Source: Pseudo-nitzschia pungens (taxonomy: Eukaryota; Bacillariophyta; Bacillariophyceae; Bacillariales; Bacillariaceae). Taken from it: a DNA stretch of 64,000 bases. Shown here in pieces: positions 9,253-20,159 of this stretch. The stretch is taken from NCBI GenBank assembly GCA_037355855.1, contig CM074766.1, forward strand, positions 2,728,001 to 2,792,000, read 5' to 3'. Position 1 is the first letter of the stretch; each line of letters starts with the position of its first letter. Below the pieces are notes generated by a model. The model was not told the DNA's origin, ran no database searches, and saw only the letters and a program-made list of their open reading frames with translations. Position numbers and translations under genes: made by a program.

Positions 9253-10692
9253 TCAGTTGTGGGATCCTTTCTTTTTAAAGGTCTTTCTGTACTTTCTTCT
9301 GTACTCTTTGAGTTCCCGTTCGGAGATGTCGATCTCGTCATCGGAGACTTCGTGGTCAGCTTGGGCCGTAGCCAGTACATAAGAGTACTCGTGGTTCGAT
9401 AGGTTCCTTCCCCAGTGGGGTTTGGAGTGTTGCTCAGTGTCTGAGTCTTGTTCTTTTGCCACAAAGTGCTCCTTGAGCAGGTTGATGGTTTCCCGGTCGA
9501 ACTTCCCCTTCTTGTGGGGACCACCGGTTAGTTTCCAGCATTTGCCGGCATGGACCTTGCCACAGGTCTTGCATAGCTGTTTGTTGCTGTTGTCCACAGG
9601 GCGCTTCTTTTTGCCAGGGGATTTCCCGTGGTGGGTTCCTCCCCCAGATGCGGCCTTGGGGGTCTTCTTGGTGACACCGGTCTGCTTTTCGAGGTCGGTG
9701 ATGCGTTGTTGCATTAGTGCTTCCTTCCGGATGGTGATTTCCAGGTTTTCGAGCTTGTCGATAGTGGTGTTAAAGGAGTGGGTGTAGAGGTCCCAACTGA
9801 TGTGCTCCAGCTTCTCGCGTTGGGAGTGGGTCATGTTGGCATCTAGGATTTCCTTCATTTCTCCTTGGGTGAAACTTCTTGGTGTTTCCATTTGGTCACT
9901 GCCACATTCCCAGAGGCAATCTGGGAGGTAGCTTTGGAGTTCGGCCATTTGGTTGGCCCAGGCTCTAATGCCATGTTTGAGGTCCACGCGCATGCCTCGC
10001 ATGAATCGGCGGAGGACGATATATGAGCGCTTGCCGTGTTGGTCATTGCCAAAGATTTTGAGTTTGAGGGCATGCATGCATTCCTCGATGACATCCTTTC
10101 TGTACTCCTGGGATTGGTAGTACTGGATGAGGGCGCTTGCGACCTTTTTCTTTGGGATTGGAGACTCGAGGTTGTCGGTCTCCGATTCTTTGTCCGAGCT
10201 CGCCTTGGCTGTGTCGGCTTTGTCGGCGTTTGGAGCTTGCTCCTTTGCCGTCTCCTTGGAGGCTCCCGTGGGAGGTTCGGTGGCGTCTTGCCCCATTGAT
10301 AGCAGGATGTTTGCTTGGTCCCTTTGTTCGATCTCTTGGATCTTTTTCTGTACGTGTCTGGTGTGATGGACCTTGTGGGTCGGTTCGGCCAGGTAGGTCC
10401 GCGCGAGCGTTCGCTGGACAAGTCCGAGTGCCTCAATAGAGAGGATTCTCTGTAGAACCTCCAGTTTCTGGTCCCCGTTGAGTTTGTCATTGCCAGCAAT
10501 TTTCTGGTCAAAGTCTCTCTTCCAGATAAGGAAGAGTTCTGGTCTTTCAGTACCATTGAGAACCTTCAGGTAGTCGCTGAATGCGATTCCACCTTGTTCG
10601 CTGTCTACATTCATCTTTACGGTAGTGGCGTCTTCCGGCCAGTCCTCCCGTGTGACGTTGAAGGGTTTCAGTTTGGTTCCTTTGGTCGCCAT
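9253..10692 (-). CDS. gag: Gypsy-1 gag nucleocapsid polyprotein
   Basis: 479 residues from the ATG at 10692 (context AACCATGG). The product packages the element's RNA in virus-like particles. A zinc knuckle of the form C-x2-C-x3-H-x3-C (CKTCGKVHAGKC) lies at about residues 367-380, followed by a basic stretch and an acidic tail ending GSHN. The middle is rich in charged residues, with a Lys/Glu/Ala-rich linker near 140-170. It ends in TGA, followed at once by the pol ATG in the same frame. Confidence 0.93.
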   Translation of the reverse strand: MATKGTKLKPFNVTREDWPEDATTVKMNVDSEQGGIAFSDYLKVLNGTERPELFLIWKRDFDQKIAGNDKLNGDQKLEVLQRILSIEALGLVQRTLARTYLAEPTHKVHHTRHVQKKIQEIEQRDQANILLSMGQDATEPPTGASKETAKEQAPNADKADTAKASSDKESETDNLESPIPKKKVASALIQYYQSQEYRKDVIEECMHALKLKIFGNDQHGKRSYIVLRRFMRGMRVDLKHGIRAWANQMAELQSYLPDCLWECGSDQMETPRSFTQGEMKEILDANMTHSQREKLEHISWDLYTHSFNTTIDKLENLEITIRKEALMQQRITDLEKQTGVTKKTPKAASGGGTHHGKSPGKKKRPVDNSNKQLCKTCGKVHAGKCWKLTGGPHKKGKFDRETINLLKEHFVAKEQDSDTEQHSKPHWGRNLSNHEYSYVLATAQADHEVSDDEIDISERELKEYRRKYRKTFKKKGSHN

Positions 10693-11435
10693 GGTTAATC
10701 AGTTTTATTTAGTTAAATTAGTTACTTTAGTTTGTTATCTGTTAATTTTGCTGTGGAAATGAGCAGGAGTGGTTGTTCCAGTTTTTGCTTCTAATTTTGG
10801 TTTCCACGCGATAACTCGTGTAGTAGCTGATTTTGCTGAGATTTGCTCTCATCCATCTTGGTGGTGGGAGTTGTTTCTCTCTTTAGCTCCCGGGAATCCT
10901 GTGGTCCTCCGGAGTTGTTTCTGTTTTTATTTCGTGGGATTCGATTCCCGTGGTTCTCCGGCGTTGCTTCTCTATTAAGCAATCACCGGGCCGGTCCCAC
11001 TTCCCGTTTCCCGTGGGATTGGTGGTGTTTAGGTATTCATTATATACCTTTCCGGATATCCGTATACTTCGGTTTTGGTTGGCATCCCCTATTCGGTCTG
11101 TCCATCCACTCAGTGTTGGTCCAATTAGTCCACTCACTGGATTATGTGTCACTTTTTCGATACTTATTTCATTATTTCTTTGTTCGATTATTTCTGCTGT
11201 CGACCATGGTCCTGTTTAGGTACTTAGGTGTCTCTGTTGCTGCTGTTGCTCCCTTCTTTGGGCGCCAACAGTTGCTGGGGTCGGTCTTCCTTGTGCTGCA
11301 GACACTGGATGTCCTTCTCCCTGTTTTTGCTTCTCTGCGCCTCCATTTTTGGCAGTCTTTCGGTCCCGTCGACGCCTTGGTCGATCGGTACCTTTCTGCT
11401 CATGGTCATCAGCGCTCAGCTTGATTTTAAAATCA
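10693..11435 (-). other. Gypsy-1 leader between 5' LTR and gag
   Basis: 743 nt of non-coding leader, conserved with the gypsy-2 leader (52159-52931): shared blocks include CGGGCCGGTCCCACTTCC, GGATATCCGTATA and AGCGCTCAGCTTGATTTT. It presumably holds packaging and translation signals. No convincing protein is encoded. Confidence 0.7.
11422..11435. promoter_or_regulatory. Palindrome at the primer-binding position of gypsy-1
   Basis: TGATTTTAAAATCA, a perfect 14-bp palindrome, abuts the 5' LTR. A tRNA-primed element usually has TGG here to pair with the tRNA CCA end; that is absent. The same 14 bp occurs at 52918-52931 in gypsy-2. Confidence 0.75.
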
Positions 11436-11625
11436 TGCCATACCCCGGGTCTACTAGTGATTAGAAAGTAGTAGTGATATGCAAATTGTGAGCCCTATTG
11501 GTTAGTCTATTTGCTACAGTTCTAAGAGCCCTCCGAATCAGCGATTCTGTCGGCTCGCTGATTCTTTTATCCTTATCCTTAATCCAGTCCCGAGTGGACT
11601 CGTGACTGTATTTTGGTGCACGGCA
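11436..11625 (-). repeat. Gypsy-1 5' LTR
   Basis: 190 bp, no difference found on reading against 5778-5967. It should carry the promoter on the minus strand. It is followed by the duplication ACCCC at 11626-11630. Confidence 0.95.
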
Positions 11626-13052
11626 ACCCCTCAAGAAATTCCAATATATTCAAAAAATTCTTCACAATAAATTATCGACTCCTCCAGAAATCGCAACCCC
11701 TCTCCTCACAAGAATCACTACCCCGCTATTAAATTTTGAAATACTGTGATGCAAAATTGAAGTCTATCTGTCAACAAATTTTTAAAATTTACAGTAACTA
11801 TTCTTGTTCTCGATTCGATTGTTCTTGTTTCCACCACACAAATTTACTTCCTACATCATATTTGAGTTGCGATTGCGATCCCATCATATTTGAGTTGCGA
11901 TTGCGATCCCATCATATTTGAGTTGCGATTGCGATCCCATCATATTTGAGTTGTGATTGCGATCCCATCATATTTGAGTTGCGATTGCGATCCCATCATA
12001 TTTGAGTTGTGATCCCATCATATGTCAGTTGCGATCGCATCATGTTTCAGTTGCATCATATGTCAGTTGCGATCGCATCATTTTTCAGTTGCACCATCAT
12101 ATTTCCTCAGTTGCGATCCCATTATATGTCAGTTGCGATCGCATCATGTTTCAGTTGCGATCGCATTATATGTCAGTTGCGATCGCATCATGTTTCAGTT
12201 GCGATCGCATTATATGTCAGTTGCGATCGCATCATTTTTCAGTTGCATCATCATATTTGAGTTGTGATCCCATCATATGTCAGTTGCGATCACATCATAT
12301 GTCAGTTGCGATCGCATCATATGTCAGTTGCGATCGCATCATGTTTCAGTTGCACCATCATATTTCCTCAGTTGCGATCGCATCATATGTCAGTTGCGAT
12401 CGCATCATATGTCAGTTGCGATCGCATCATTTTTCAGTTGCCCCATCGCATTAAAGTTGATTCTTCCCTATCAGTAGCAAGCAGGCAACTCAATGCAGAA
12501 TTAGAACAAGTGAAATCCATCATCAATACCCCAGATCTTGATGTGCTTCACTCACCATTGCATCATATTTCATTTGCCGTTGCATCCTATTTCATCAGCA
12601 GTTGCGGTCGCCTCCCTATTAGGAGCAAGCAGGCAAGTCAATGATACACAGTTAGAAGAATCAAAATCCATGATTAATACCTCCTCCAACCTTGATGTGG
12701 TTCACTTACCATTTCCTCCATCTCATTATATTTCAGGTGCGGACGCATCATATTTCAGTTGCCGTCTTTCTTGTTCCATTCTGACCCAAAATTATGTGAA
12801 GTAAGATTTACGACACATGCATTTTCTCTCATGCATTTTCTCTCATGCATTTTTTGTCATGCATTCATTTGCTGAGTATGGATTCTTTCTACATGATACT
12901 AGCAGTAGAGTTATTACTAGTATGCACCGTACTGAAGTAATAGTAGAAACCAGTAGTAGAAACCTGATGGTGGTATCGCGCGCCAGCATAAACCACAGAG
13001 AGCCCTCCCCCCGCGCCATAATTTTTGACTGCCTCTTTTGTACTACTACCTA
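11626..13052 (-). mobile_element. Element E, second fragment
   Basis: Resumes E after gypsy-1 and ends at the TA duplicated by element A. It holds the CAT-type satellite (11850-12450), two related ~170-bp units (about 12450-12610 and 12610-12790, each with AGCAAGCAGGCAA(C/G)TCAATG) and a segment matching the inverse of 32640-33060. No gene is supported. Confidence 0.8.
11850..12450. repeat. CATCAT/GCGATCGC satellite in element E
   Basis: First five or six units of about 29 bp (ATCATATTTGAGTTGCGATT plus GCGATCCC), then about 18 units of 18-24 bp of the type CAGTTGCGATCGCATCATAT. Only short remnants of this array are present in B (around 33280-33350) and C (39030-39160), so it expanded in E. 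Confidence 0.9.
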
Positions 13053-13076
13053 CGTCCGAAAACTGTTTCGCGACCC
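13053..13076. repeat. Element A left TIR
   Basis: Begins CGTCCGAAAACTG and continues TTTCGCGACCC. The left (transposase-distal) end lacks the phased CGCGACC series seen at the other end, but holds GGGGGGTCGCGA and further TCGCGACC words up to about 13185. Confidence 0.88.
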
Positions 13077-13667
13077 CTCCCAAGAATTTATTTAGGGGGG
13101 TCGCGATTTATTCCTGCTCATTTTGACGTAGCTCGATTCCTAGCTCTCTCCCGATTCGCAACCCCCAATCGCGACCCAGTTACTACCTCAATTACGAAAA
13201 TTACGAAAAAAAAAAAAAAAATTCATACTCGACCCGATTTTTTTTTAAGACTCAATTTTTTTTCTCGAGTCACTTAATCAAATTAATCAACATTTAAAAA
13301 AAAAATATTGGTTTTCTCAAAATAATCCCCCCCTTCCCCCAATTTTTTTTCAATCTGACTCATTATTACCGACCCTACCAACATTATATATTATGAGACT
13401 GTTGCAGAAATTCACTCCCAAAAATTGATTTCTCATCCCGACCCAAAGTATTTCCCATCACACCCCTCAAGAAATTCATCAGGAAAATCACAATTATTAC
13501 CCGAATTACAGGAATCGCGACCCCCATGAAAAAAATTTTGAAACACTACGATGCAAAATATAAGTCTTTCTTTTGATAAATATTGATACTACTCTAATAA
13601 TTGTTTATTCTCTGTTCAGTTTTCTCACACACTCACACACAAATTTTGGTTCGATCTCGAACCATTT

Positions 13668-15265
13668 TTAAAGACTGGCCAACGCGATCTCGTTACTGCC
13701 AGTAAAGTCCTCCTCATCTTCATTTACATCTAGCAAAGCTTGTAGCTCCGGACTAATGTATTCAGTTACTTCTTCCTCCTGCACCCAGTCCTCATCGAAC
13801 GCACTGTTGTTGGTGTCATCATTTTCACTCTCGCGACGGAGCCTCTCTCTCAATCTTTCCTCACACTCTCTACCCGTTCTCGGATTTTTCCTCAGCACAT
13901 CAATCTCCCTGCACAAGTTATTGAACAGTGCTATACCTTCCTTCGACCATGATTGTTCCTCTCCACTGTATTGGTCACAAAATTTCTTTTTCTTCCTCCT
14001 TCTCACAATCCTGCCACCACCCTTCCTTTTTTGCTCAACATGATTCACCCAAACATCATACTCATTATGAATCATCATCAATGCAAATGCTTCATCGCTT
14101 TCTGTGAATATTTCACTCAGCAAACATGTCGTCTTTTTGCATCTGTAGCCCCTCTCTATTGGAGAGACGCTTGATAGAATCCGAGTCACAAAGTAATAAA
14201 AATCATCATTTTCACTGTTGTTGTCATACCTTCTGTACTCTGGGTTCAGTCCCAGCCTCTTTCTACTAGTTCCATTACTACTAATACTCTCCCGCATCAC
14301 AATCTCCACTTTACCTGGAAAGGAATCTGGCACAATGCCTTCGCGATCGAGTGTGTCCTCTAGTACGACGCGTACACAGCAGTAGAAAGTGTTAGAGTAG
14401 CAGGGGAGGATATACCATCAATCTCAACCAAGCAGTAATAGCAACCAATGTATTCACTTAGTAAGCACGTACCGAGAAAATGTTTTCTAGCCAAAGTTTG
14501 AGCATTGTGCCGCAGATTTGAAAGACCCTTGTACACCAACCTTCTGTTAAACCCATAAAAAATTTCAAATGAAATACCATGGGGTGGAATGACAGCTCGG
14601 GACGCAATCGCTTTCTTCAAAATTTTTTTGACCTTATTCTCATCCACGATAAACTTCAAGGTACGAAACCAACTATTTCTTATGTGCCGTGTCAACTGTG
14701 CTTCCAAACCCGCGTCTTTTTGATGTTTCTTAAGTTTATCCGAATGCGGCTTACTTATCTCTAATTTTGCTTCACTTACGGTTCGTACCATCTGCGGCTT
14801 TGGCTTCTTCCCTGTTGTAGTTGCCTTCAGCGTCGGCTCTTCTTTTTTTGTATCCTTCAGCACTGTTGTCACATCCCTCTCTAAAGAAGCTACTTTCTGC
14901 TGGCTCTCTTTTAGCTGTTGCAGCAATGCTTCGTATGTGGGTCTTGGTGTTGTTTTGGTACCGGTCGTAATCGGTCTTGGTGTAACAACACCAGGGGCGG
15001 CGGGGGGTTTGTTGGTTGGTGGTGTGGTACCAACCAAAACCGCGGTCGGGTTGTTCTTGGTTCTTTTATTTTTTTCATCAGCACCACCTGAGGTGGGTGG
15101 TAGTTTTCGACTTGTCTTTGGGTTCGATTTCGTAGGGGTAATACTAGCAGTAGTATCCTCACCTGTATTAGCATTGGATACAATTTTTCCACTTCGATTC
15201 TTTCTTGGTGCATTGCAATCTGCTTTCTTTTCTATTTGCTGATACTCATCATATACGGTAGGCAT
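13668..15265 (-). CDS. Element A cargo protein of unknown function (two exons)
   Basis: Predicted exons 15265-14473 and 14359-13668 (minus), joined across a 113-nt intron (donor CTCG/GTACGT, acceptor TACTAG/AGG, phase 1). The join gives HFL/EDTLDREG and extends an otherwise ATG-less downstream frame, which is why I merge them; the product is about 494 residues. The N-terminal third is a Lys/Pro/Thr-rich linker followed by a short coiled-coil-like stretch (LLQQLKESQQKVASLERDV). Then comes a more globular region (ISFEIFYGFNRRLVYKG; DDFYYFVTRIL; DEAFALMMIHNEYDVW), a very basic RRRKKKK tract and an acidic C-terminus. The frame is also open upstream to an ATG at 15493, which would add 76 residues including a hydrophobic stretch; I prefer 15265. 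I do not recognise the family. It is transcribed in the same direction as the transposase and lies at the far end of the element. Confidence 0.65.
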
Positions 15266-16617
15266 TTTTTCGGGCGTCGGAAGTAAAAAAAATATGTGAA
15301 GCCATAAAATTGTGAACACAGTTTTTTCACTACTAACAAAAAACCTGTTAATCATTTTCCTTTCACCATCCACGCAACTTGTAATGGCATACACTTCACT
15401 ATGGAAATTGTAGGTGACGTGGCCAAATGTTTTAGAGGATTCCCACCCGCGCCATAATTTTTTTTCCATCCACCTGTGCACATCTCTGTTCATTGTCTAC
15501 TGTACCCATACGGTATTCACTATTGATTGTATTTTTGGCTCTACTATTCCCTGCGGGACAGTAGGTAAAAATTACTAGTAGTAGTACTACTACATAAGTA
15601 TACCAGCAGTAGCAGAAGTTCAACTACTACGCATACGTACAGTAGTACCGGCAGTGATAGAACCAAATATATAATGACAATATCCACGGCTGAAATAAAA
15701 GGATCGTACCTTCTCTGTGGTAGCATTGTGGTCACGAGGGTCAGATGTGGCAGGATGGAATCCTTCACAAGAATTATATTTTTCTTCGCCAATGGGCTAG
15801 ATTACTATTTTTTTTGTCAGATTTTTCATCCTGCTTTATTCTATTTTATATTCTTGGACATACCAGTAACCAAACAATCACCATTATCTTACATAGCCAC
15901 TTGTGTATCCATGCATTTTTAACACTCTAAGACAAGAAAACATTGGTCAGTATGATGCCTGTTCCGGAAAAAAGCATATTTTGGGGTGGATTTTGGTCAA
16001 CCAAGGATTTTTTTTTACAAAGCAAGTGTCACATCCAAAATATAAGTTGCAGCAACTTTATACCCTTTTAGTATTCTAATAGATGCATATACTGACCATT
16101 ATTCAGTGCGGATCACAAATAATCTAGGACAATTTCACCCATGCACAGGAAATATGCACATTCTGTGCTGTAATTTTGTGTACCCAGAATTTCTCTCAGA
16201 AATCAAAACTTACATCCGAAATATAATTGGTAGCAACTTTATACCCTTTTAGTATTCTAATAGATGCATATACTGACCATTATTCTGTGCGGAACACAAA
16301 TAATCTAGGACAATTTCACCCATCCACAGGAAATTTGCACATTCTGTGCTGTAATTTAGTGTACCCAGAATTTCTCTCAGAAATCAGAACTTACATCCGA
16401 AATATAATTGGTAGCAACTTTATACCCTTTTAGTATTCTAATAGATGCATATACTCACCATTATTTAAAGTATTCAAAAAGAGGTATTCAAACATTACGA
16501 ATTATTCACAATTTATTAGATAAAATTACCAAATCACATTATACTATCTTTTATAATATTCCATTACACGCCCGTTGTCTTCCTTTTCTTGTTGGGTGTA
16601 CCAAATTTTGCAGACTT
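15266..16617. other. Non-coding spacer in element A with ~180-bp satellite
   Basis: No supported gene. From about 16020 to 16470 there are two and a half copies of a ~181-bp unit; ATACCCTTTTAGTATTCTAA recurs at about 16060, 16241 and 16422. The unit is related to the array near 62950-63890 in element D (shared inverse word GCATATACTGACCATTATTC). Confidence 0.8.
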
Positions 16618-18801
16618 CTACTTCCGTTGTGCCCCTGCTGGAGGCTTTTTATCTGGCTTCGGTGGACCTGGTGGAGGATGCTTCTTCATATGAGGTGGAA
16701 GGTTGGACGTTGAGTTCTGTATCCTCTTCCCCTTTTTTTTCCTTTTCTTCTTTTTCACTCTGTCTTGTTCAGTCTCCTGTTCCTTGTTTTGAACACTATT
16801 ACTGAGGCTTGCTAATTTCTTCTTCTCGTCCCCCCTTCTTTTCTGCTGGTTGACGTTCTCGTGGGCGACTACGAAACAATTTTTCTTTCCTTCACGGACC
16901 GCACCATTCCCTTTCTTCTTGTAGAGTTGCTGCTCGCCCATCACAGCATTCACCGAGCGACGGAACAACCCTTTTTCTTCTGTTGTCATAGCTTTAGTCT
17001 CCTCCTGAACGATATCTTCCATCTGTTTCTCCGTCCACTTTTCTATTTCAGAGGGGGACACACTCTTGATGTCATCACGTTTGAATTTCCCATTTGTTGC
17101 CGGCGCAGCATCACCGAAGTTCCTATCGAAATAATCTTCCACAGTTTGTGTGTGATACGGTCCTGTCTTTTTACATTCATTCTCCTTAAACCAATTGCCA
17201 GCACTGATTAATTGATCACCAATTTTTTCTCTATATAGGTCAAATGCGGGATCGACAAGAAATGTGAGTTTTGGTCCTTTCTTTCTCTGATAGTCCCAAT
17301 CGGACTCAAAATTTGATTTAGCACTTGTTCTTGGAATGATGTCGTCGTAGGAACCCAAAAAGTTAATAAAGCCGGGACTTTCTTTTTGTTTTGTCATATC
17401 TCCATAGGTGCTGCAAAACTGAAGTTCTTTTACGTTTTTTGCAACCGTTGTTAGTTTTTTTCTAACGCCTTTGTCTTTCATGTTCTTGGCATTTTTTGGC
17501 TGTGTACTTTGTTTGCGGCCGAGCCTGCGTTCAATCCGTACCTCGTTATTGTCATAGTCGATTTTTTTGTTTTTTTTTGGGTTGTTTGTGGCTTCGTTCG
17601 CTTTAGGAACGTCGTCCTCCACAGCCCCGATGGCTTTGTTTTGGTTTGTGGCTTCGTTCGCTTCAGGCTCGTCGTCTTCCCCACCCCTGTCGTTGGCTTT
17701 CGCAGCATCGTCGTCTTCGCTCGAATCATCGTCCTCGCTCAAATCGTCGGCACCACGAGCCTCGAAAGAATTGTTGGTTTTGCGGTCGTCGTTGCCCTTG
17801 GCCCCGACGGGACGATTAACTTTCTTTTCCTTTCGATTCTTGTCTTTCTTTTCGTTTCGGTGCTTGTCTTCGTCTTGGCTCGAGTCTTTGTCATCGCTCG
17901 AATCGTCCTGGCTCGAATCGTCGGCACCACTAGGACCGTCGTCTTTCCCACCCCCGATCTCTTTGTTTCGGTTTGTGGCTTCGTTCGCTTTAGGACCGTC
18001 GACTTCCACAAAACCATCGACTTCTTCGGCATCGTTTGTCGAATTATTTTGGTTGACGGAATTATTTTGGTTTTCGTCTTTCTTTTCGTTTCGGTCCTTG
18101 TCTTCGTCCTTGCTCGAATCGTCGGCACCGGGAGCCCCGAACCAATTGTTGGTCTGGGCCGGAGGATGGCGAAGAACCTCCTGCAAAGTGATATTTGTTA
18201 TCTCACTTACCCAGTCTTGGTCATTGTCAGGATCGTCGGTTCCCTTAACCCCGACGGAAGGATTAATTTTATTTTGTTCATCATCTTCGCCTTCGTTATC
18301 TTTGGGATCGTCGGCTCCCTTAGCCCCGACGGGAGTAGGATTTGTTTTGGTTGTTTCGTCTTTTTTTTCCCATGGGAAGTCAGGCATTCGCGGATGGGTG
18401 TCACGCTTCGAATCCCGGTCGTTGTCTTCATCCTCAGTGTCTTCATTCTCACTTTCTGAATCACTGTCTTCATTCTCACTTTCCGATTCTCCATCAGAAG
18501 ATTCTTCAGTGTCGGTGGAATCTTGCTCAAGTTCCTCCTCATTCTCTTGTTGGGGTTGTTCAGTGTCGGTGGAATCTTGCTCAAGTTCCTCCTCATTCTC
18601 CGATACTGGTGGAGGTACATATTGGTCACAAGCAGGTACTGCTTCAGCACCATCATCACTGCTAGATGAATCCTCACGATAGTTTCGTTCGGGGGGTGAA
18701 CGGGGTGATCTTCTCAGATCATTTGTTCGTCGCCGTGTGGACCGAGATGGATTTCCAGACCGACGAGATGGTGAATCTCTATTCCTTTTGTGCCTTGCCA
18801 T
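16618..18801 (-). CDS. Element A acidic/basic cargo protein, homolog fragment in element D
   Basis: 727 residues from the ATG at 18801, single exon. The N-terminus is Arg/Ser-rich (SR-like), followed by a long acidic, low-complexity region with internal repeats (NEEELEQDSTDTE twice; VGAKGADD and KANEATNxNK variants several times). After about residue 450 the sequence becomes more globular (FINFLGSYDDIIPRTSAKSN; DPAFDLYREKIGDQLISAGNW). A conserved module then contains EIEKWTEKQMEDIVQEETKA and LFRRSVNAVMG, followed by a Lys-rich tract (KKKKRKKKGKR) that could be a nuclear localisation signal, and a Pro-rich tail. The C-terminal module is shared with 62239-62900 in element D, so it is under some constraint in this transposon family. 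Function unknown; a nucleic-acid or chromatin role is only a guess from composition. Confidence 0.75.
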   Translation of the reverse strand: MARHKRNRDSPSRRSGNPSRSTRRRTNDLRRSPRSPPERNYREDSSSSDDGAEAVPACDQYVPPPVSENEEELEQDSTDTEQPQQENEEELEQDSTDTEESSDGESESENEDSDSESENEDTEDEDNDRDSKRDTHPRMPDFPWEKKDETTKTNPTPVGAKGADDPKDNEGEDDEQNKINPSVGVKGTDDPDNDQDWVSEITNITLQEVLRHPPAQTNNWFGAPGADDSSKDEDKDRNEKKDENQNNSVNQNNSTNDAEEVDGFVEVDGPKANEATNRNKEIGGGKDDGPSGADDSSQDDSSDDKDSSQDEDKHRNEKKDKNRKEKKVNRPVGAKGNDDRKTNNSFEARGADDLSEDDDSSEDDDAAKANDRGGEDDEPEANEATNQNKAIGAVEDDVPKANEATNNPKKNKKIDYDNNEVRIERRLGRKQSTQPKNAKNMKDKGVRKKLTTVAKNVKELQFCSTYGDMTKQKESPGFINFLGSYDDIIPRTSAKSNFESDWDYQRKKGPKLTFLVDPAFDLYREKIGDQLISAGNWFKENECKKTGPYHTQTVEDYFDRNFGDAAPATNGKFKRDDIKSVSPSEIEKWTEKQMEDIVQEETKAMTTEEKGLFRRSVNAVMGEQQLYKKKGNGAVREGKKNCFVVAHENVNQQKRRGDEKKKLASLSNSVQNKEQETEQDRVKKKKRKKKGKRIQNSTSNLPPHMKKHPPPGPPKPDKKPPAGAQRK

Positions 18802-19139
18802 GATGTTTCACAGTGAACTGATGCTCCTGTATGAAAATTGAAATTATGTTTGTTCATCTTAAAGGCTCCGAAGCATGAATTCATTGGGCAATTGCTTGAT
18901 CGTAACAATTGATCTCAAAATGTTTAAAATGTAAACACGATGTGATCCTTTTTTGCACCGTGGAACAAAACAAGTTTGAACTGAATGTTTTGGAAACTGA
19001 AAAAAAACCGTTGTCCATAGGCACTACTAACAGTCAAGGGTTGGTCATGCGTCGTGGGCAAGGTTTTGTTTAGGGGGTAATAATAATGATAGGAATAACG
19101 TATTGGTTTGCAAAGAAATCAATGTTACTCCCACCACTT

Positions 19140-19560
19140 TCTGTTGGCATCGTGTTAAAATGTACCGTATAGTAGTGCTAGCAACATACGGTGGGCACTA
19201 TTATGATGCTAGCAAATATTATTACAGCCTAATCCTAGCAACAAACAGTGGGCAATGTTAAGATGCTAGCAAATAATGTTACAGCCTAGTAGTGCTAGCA
19301 ACATACAGTGGGCACTATTACGATGCTAGAAAATATTATTACAGCCTAGTAGTGCTAGCAACATACAGTGGGCACTATTACGATGCTAGAAAATATTATT
19401 ACAGCCTAGTAGTGCTAGCAACATACAGTGGGCACTATTATGATGCTAGCAAATAATATTACAGCCTAGTAGTAGTGCTAGCAACATACAGTGGGCACTA
19501 TTCTGATGCTAGAAAATATTATTACAGCCCGATGCTAGTAAATAATGTTACAGCCTAATG
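19140..19560. repeat. ~60-bp tandem repeat in element A
   Basis: About six to seven units of roughly 60 bp built on TAGTGCTAGCAACATACAGT, GGGCACTATTATGATGCTAG and AAATATTATTACAGCC. Units differ by single bases and by TAG insertions. Confidence 0.9.
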
Positions 19561-20159
19561 CCACTAGTACGATGCTCTCATACATACCAACCCTGGACAA
19601 CCAACCACCACTTCGCGCCAAAAGATTTCTACCAGTACCGTACGTACAGTGTACACAGTACTGGAAACCTACACATCCCCTGCGTACAAGCTATGCACAC
19701 CAGTCATTTTTTGCGCGTCATTTTTTCTTTCACTCAGCCTGTAGACTTAGTACCATAATCTAGGTACGTGGATGTTTTATTTTTCCTTACCTGTAAAAAC
19801 AGTACTGTCATGTACAGTATATTTAGTCATTTTTTCTTGGCCTGTACAAACAGTACTGTCACGTACTTACATTATGTGCATTATAGCGGTGTCTTTTGAT
19901 GATCATCGCAAAATCGATTTTCCGCCCCACATCTCCCTCGTCAAAATTTTCATAATTTTCATTTTTGTTTCGGTGTTGGAATTTTCTGGCCGGTCCAGTT
20001 GAAAGTGAACCACGAGGCGCCTGGTACCATCTTGGAGAGACAAACAGCAAAGAGAGTACGGAACAGGCCATTCTTGAAATCCTTGCTGTTTTCTTTTGTT
20101 ATCAAGGTAGGGTGGGCTGCAGTCCTCGAATCACCTGGCTTACCCAGATATCTACGAGT

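Larger units (their letters stand above)
5778..11625 (-). mobile_element. Gypsy-1: complete Ty3/gypsy LTR retrotransposon
   Basis: The element is 5848 bp, bounded by 190-bp LTRs that begin TG and end CA and look identical to each other. It is flanked by a 5-bp target duplication ACCCC (5773-5777 and 11626-11630). Element A holds the uninterrupted paralogous site (CACACCCCTCAAGAAATT near 13456-13475), which confirms the boundaries. Order in the element's direction: LTR, leader, gag, pol (protease, reverse transcriptase, RNase H, integrase), short purine tract, LTR. Both reading frames are open, so it could be competent to move. Confidence 0.95.
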
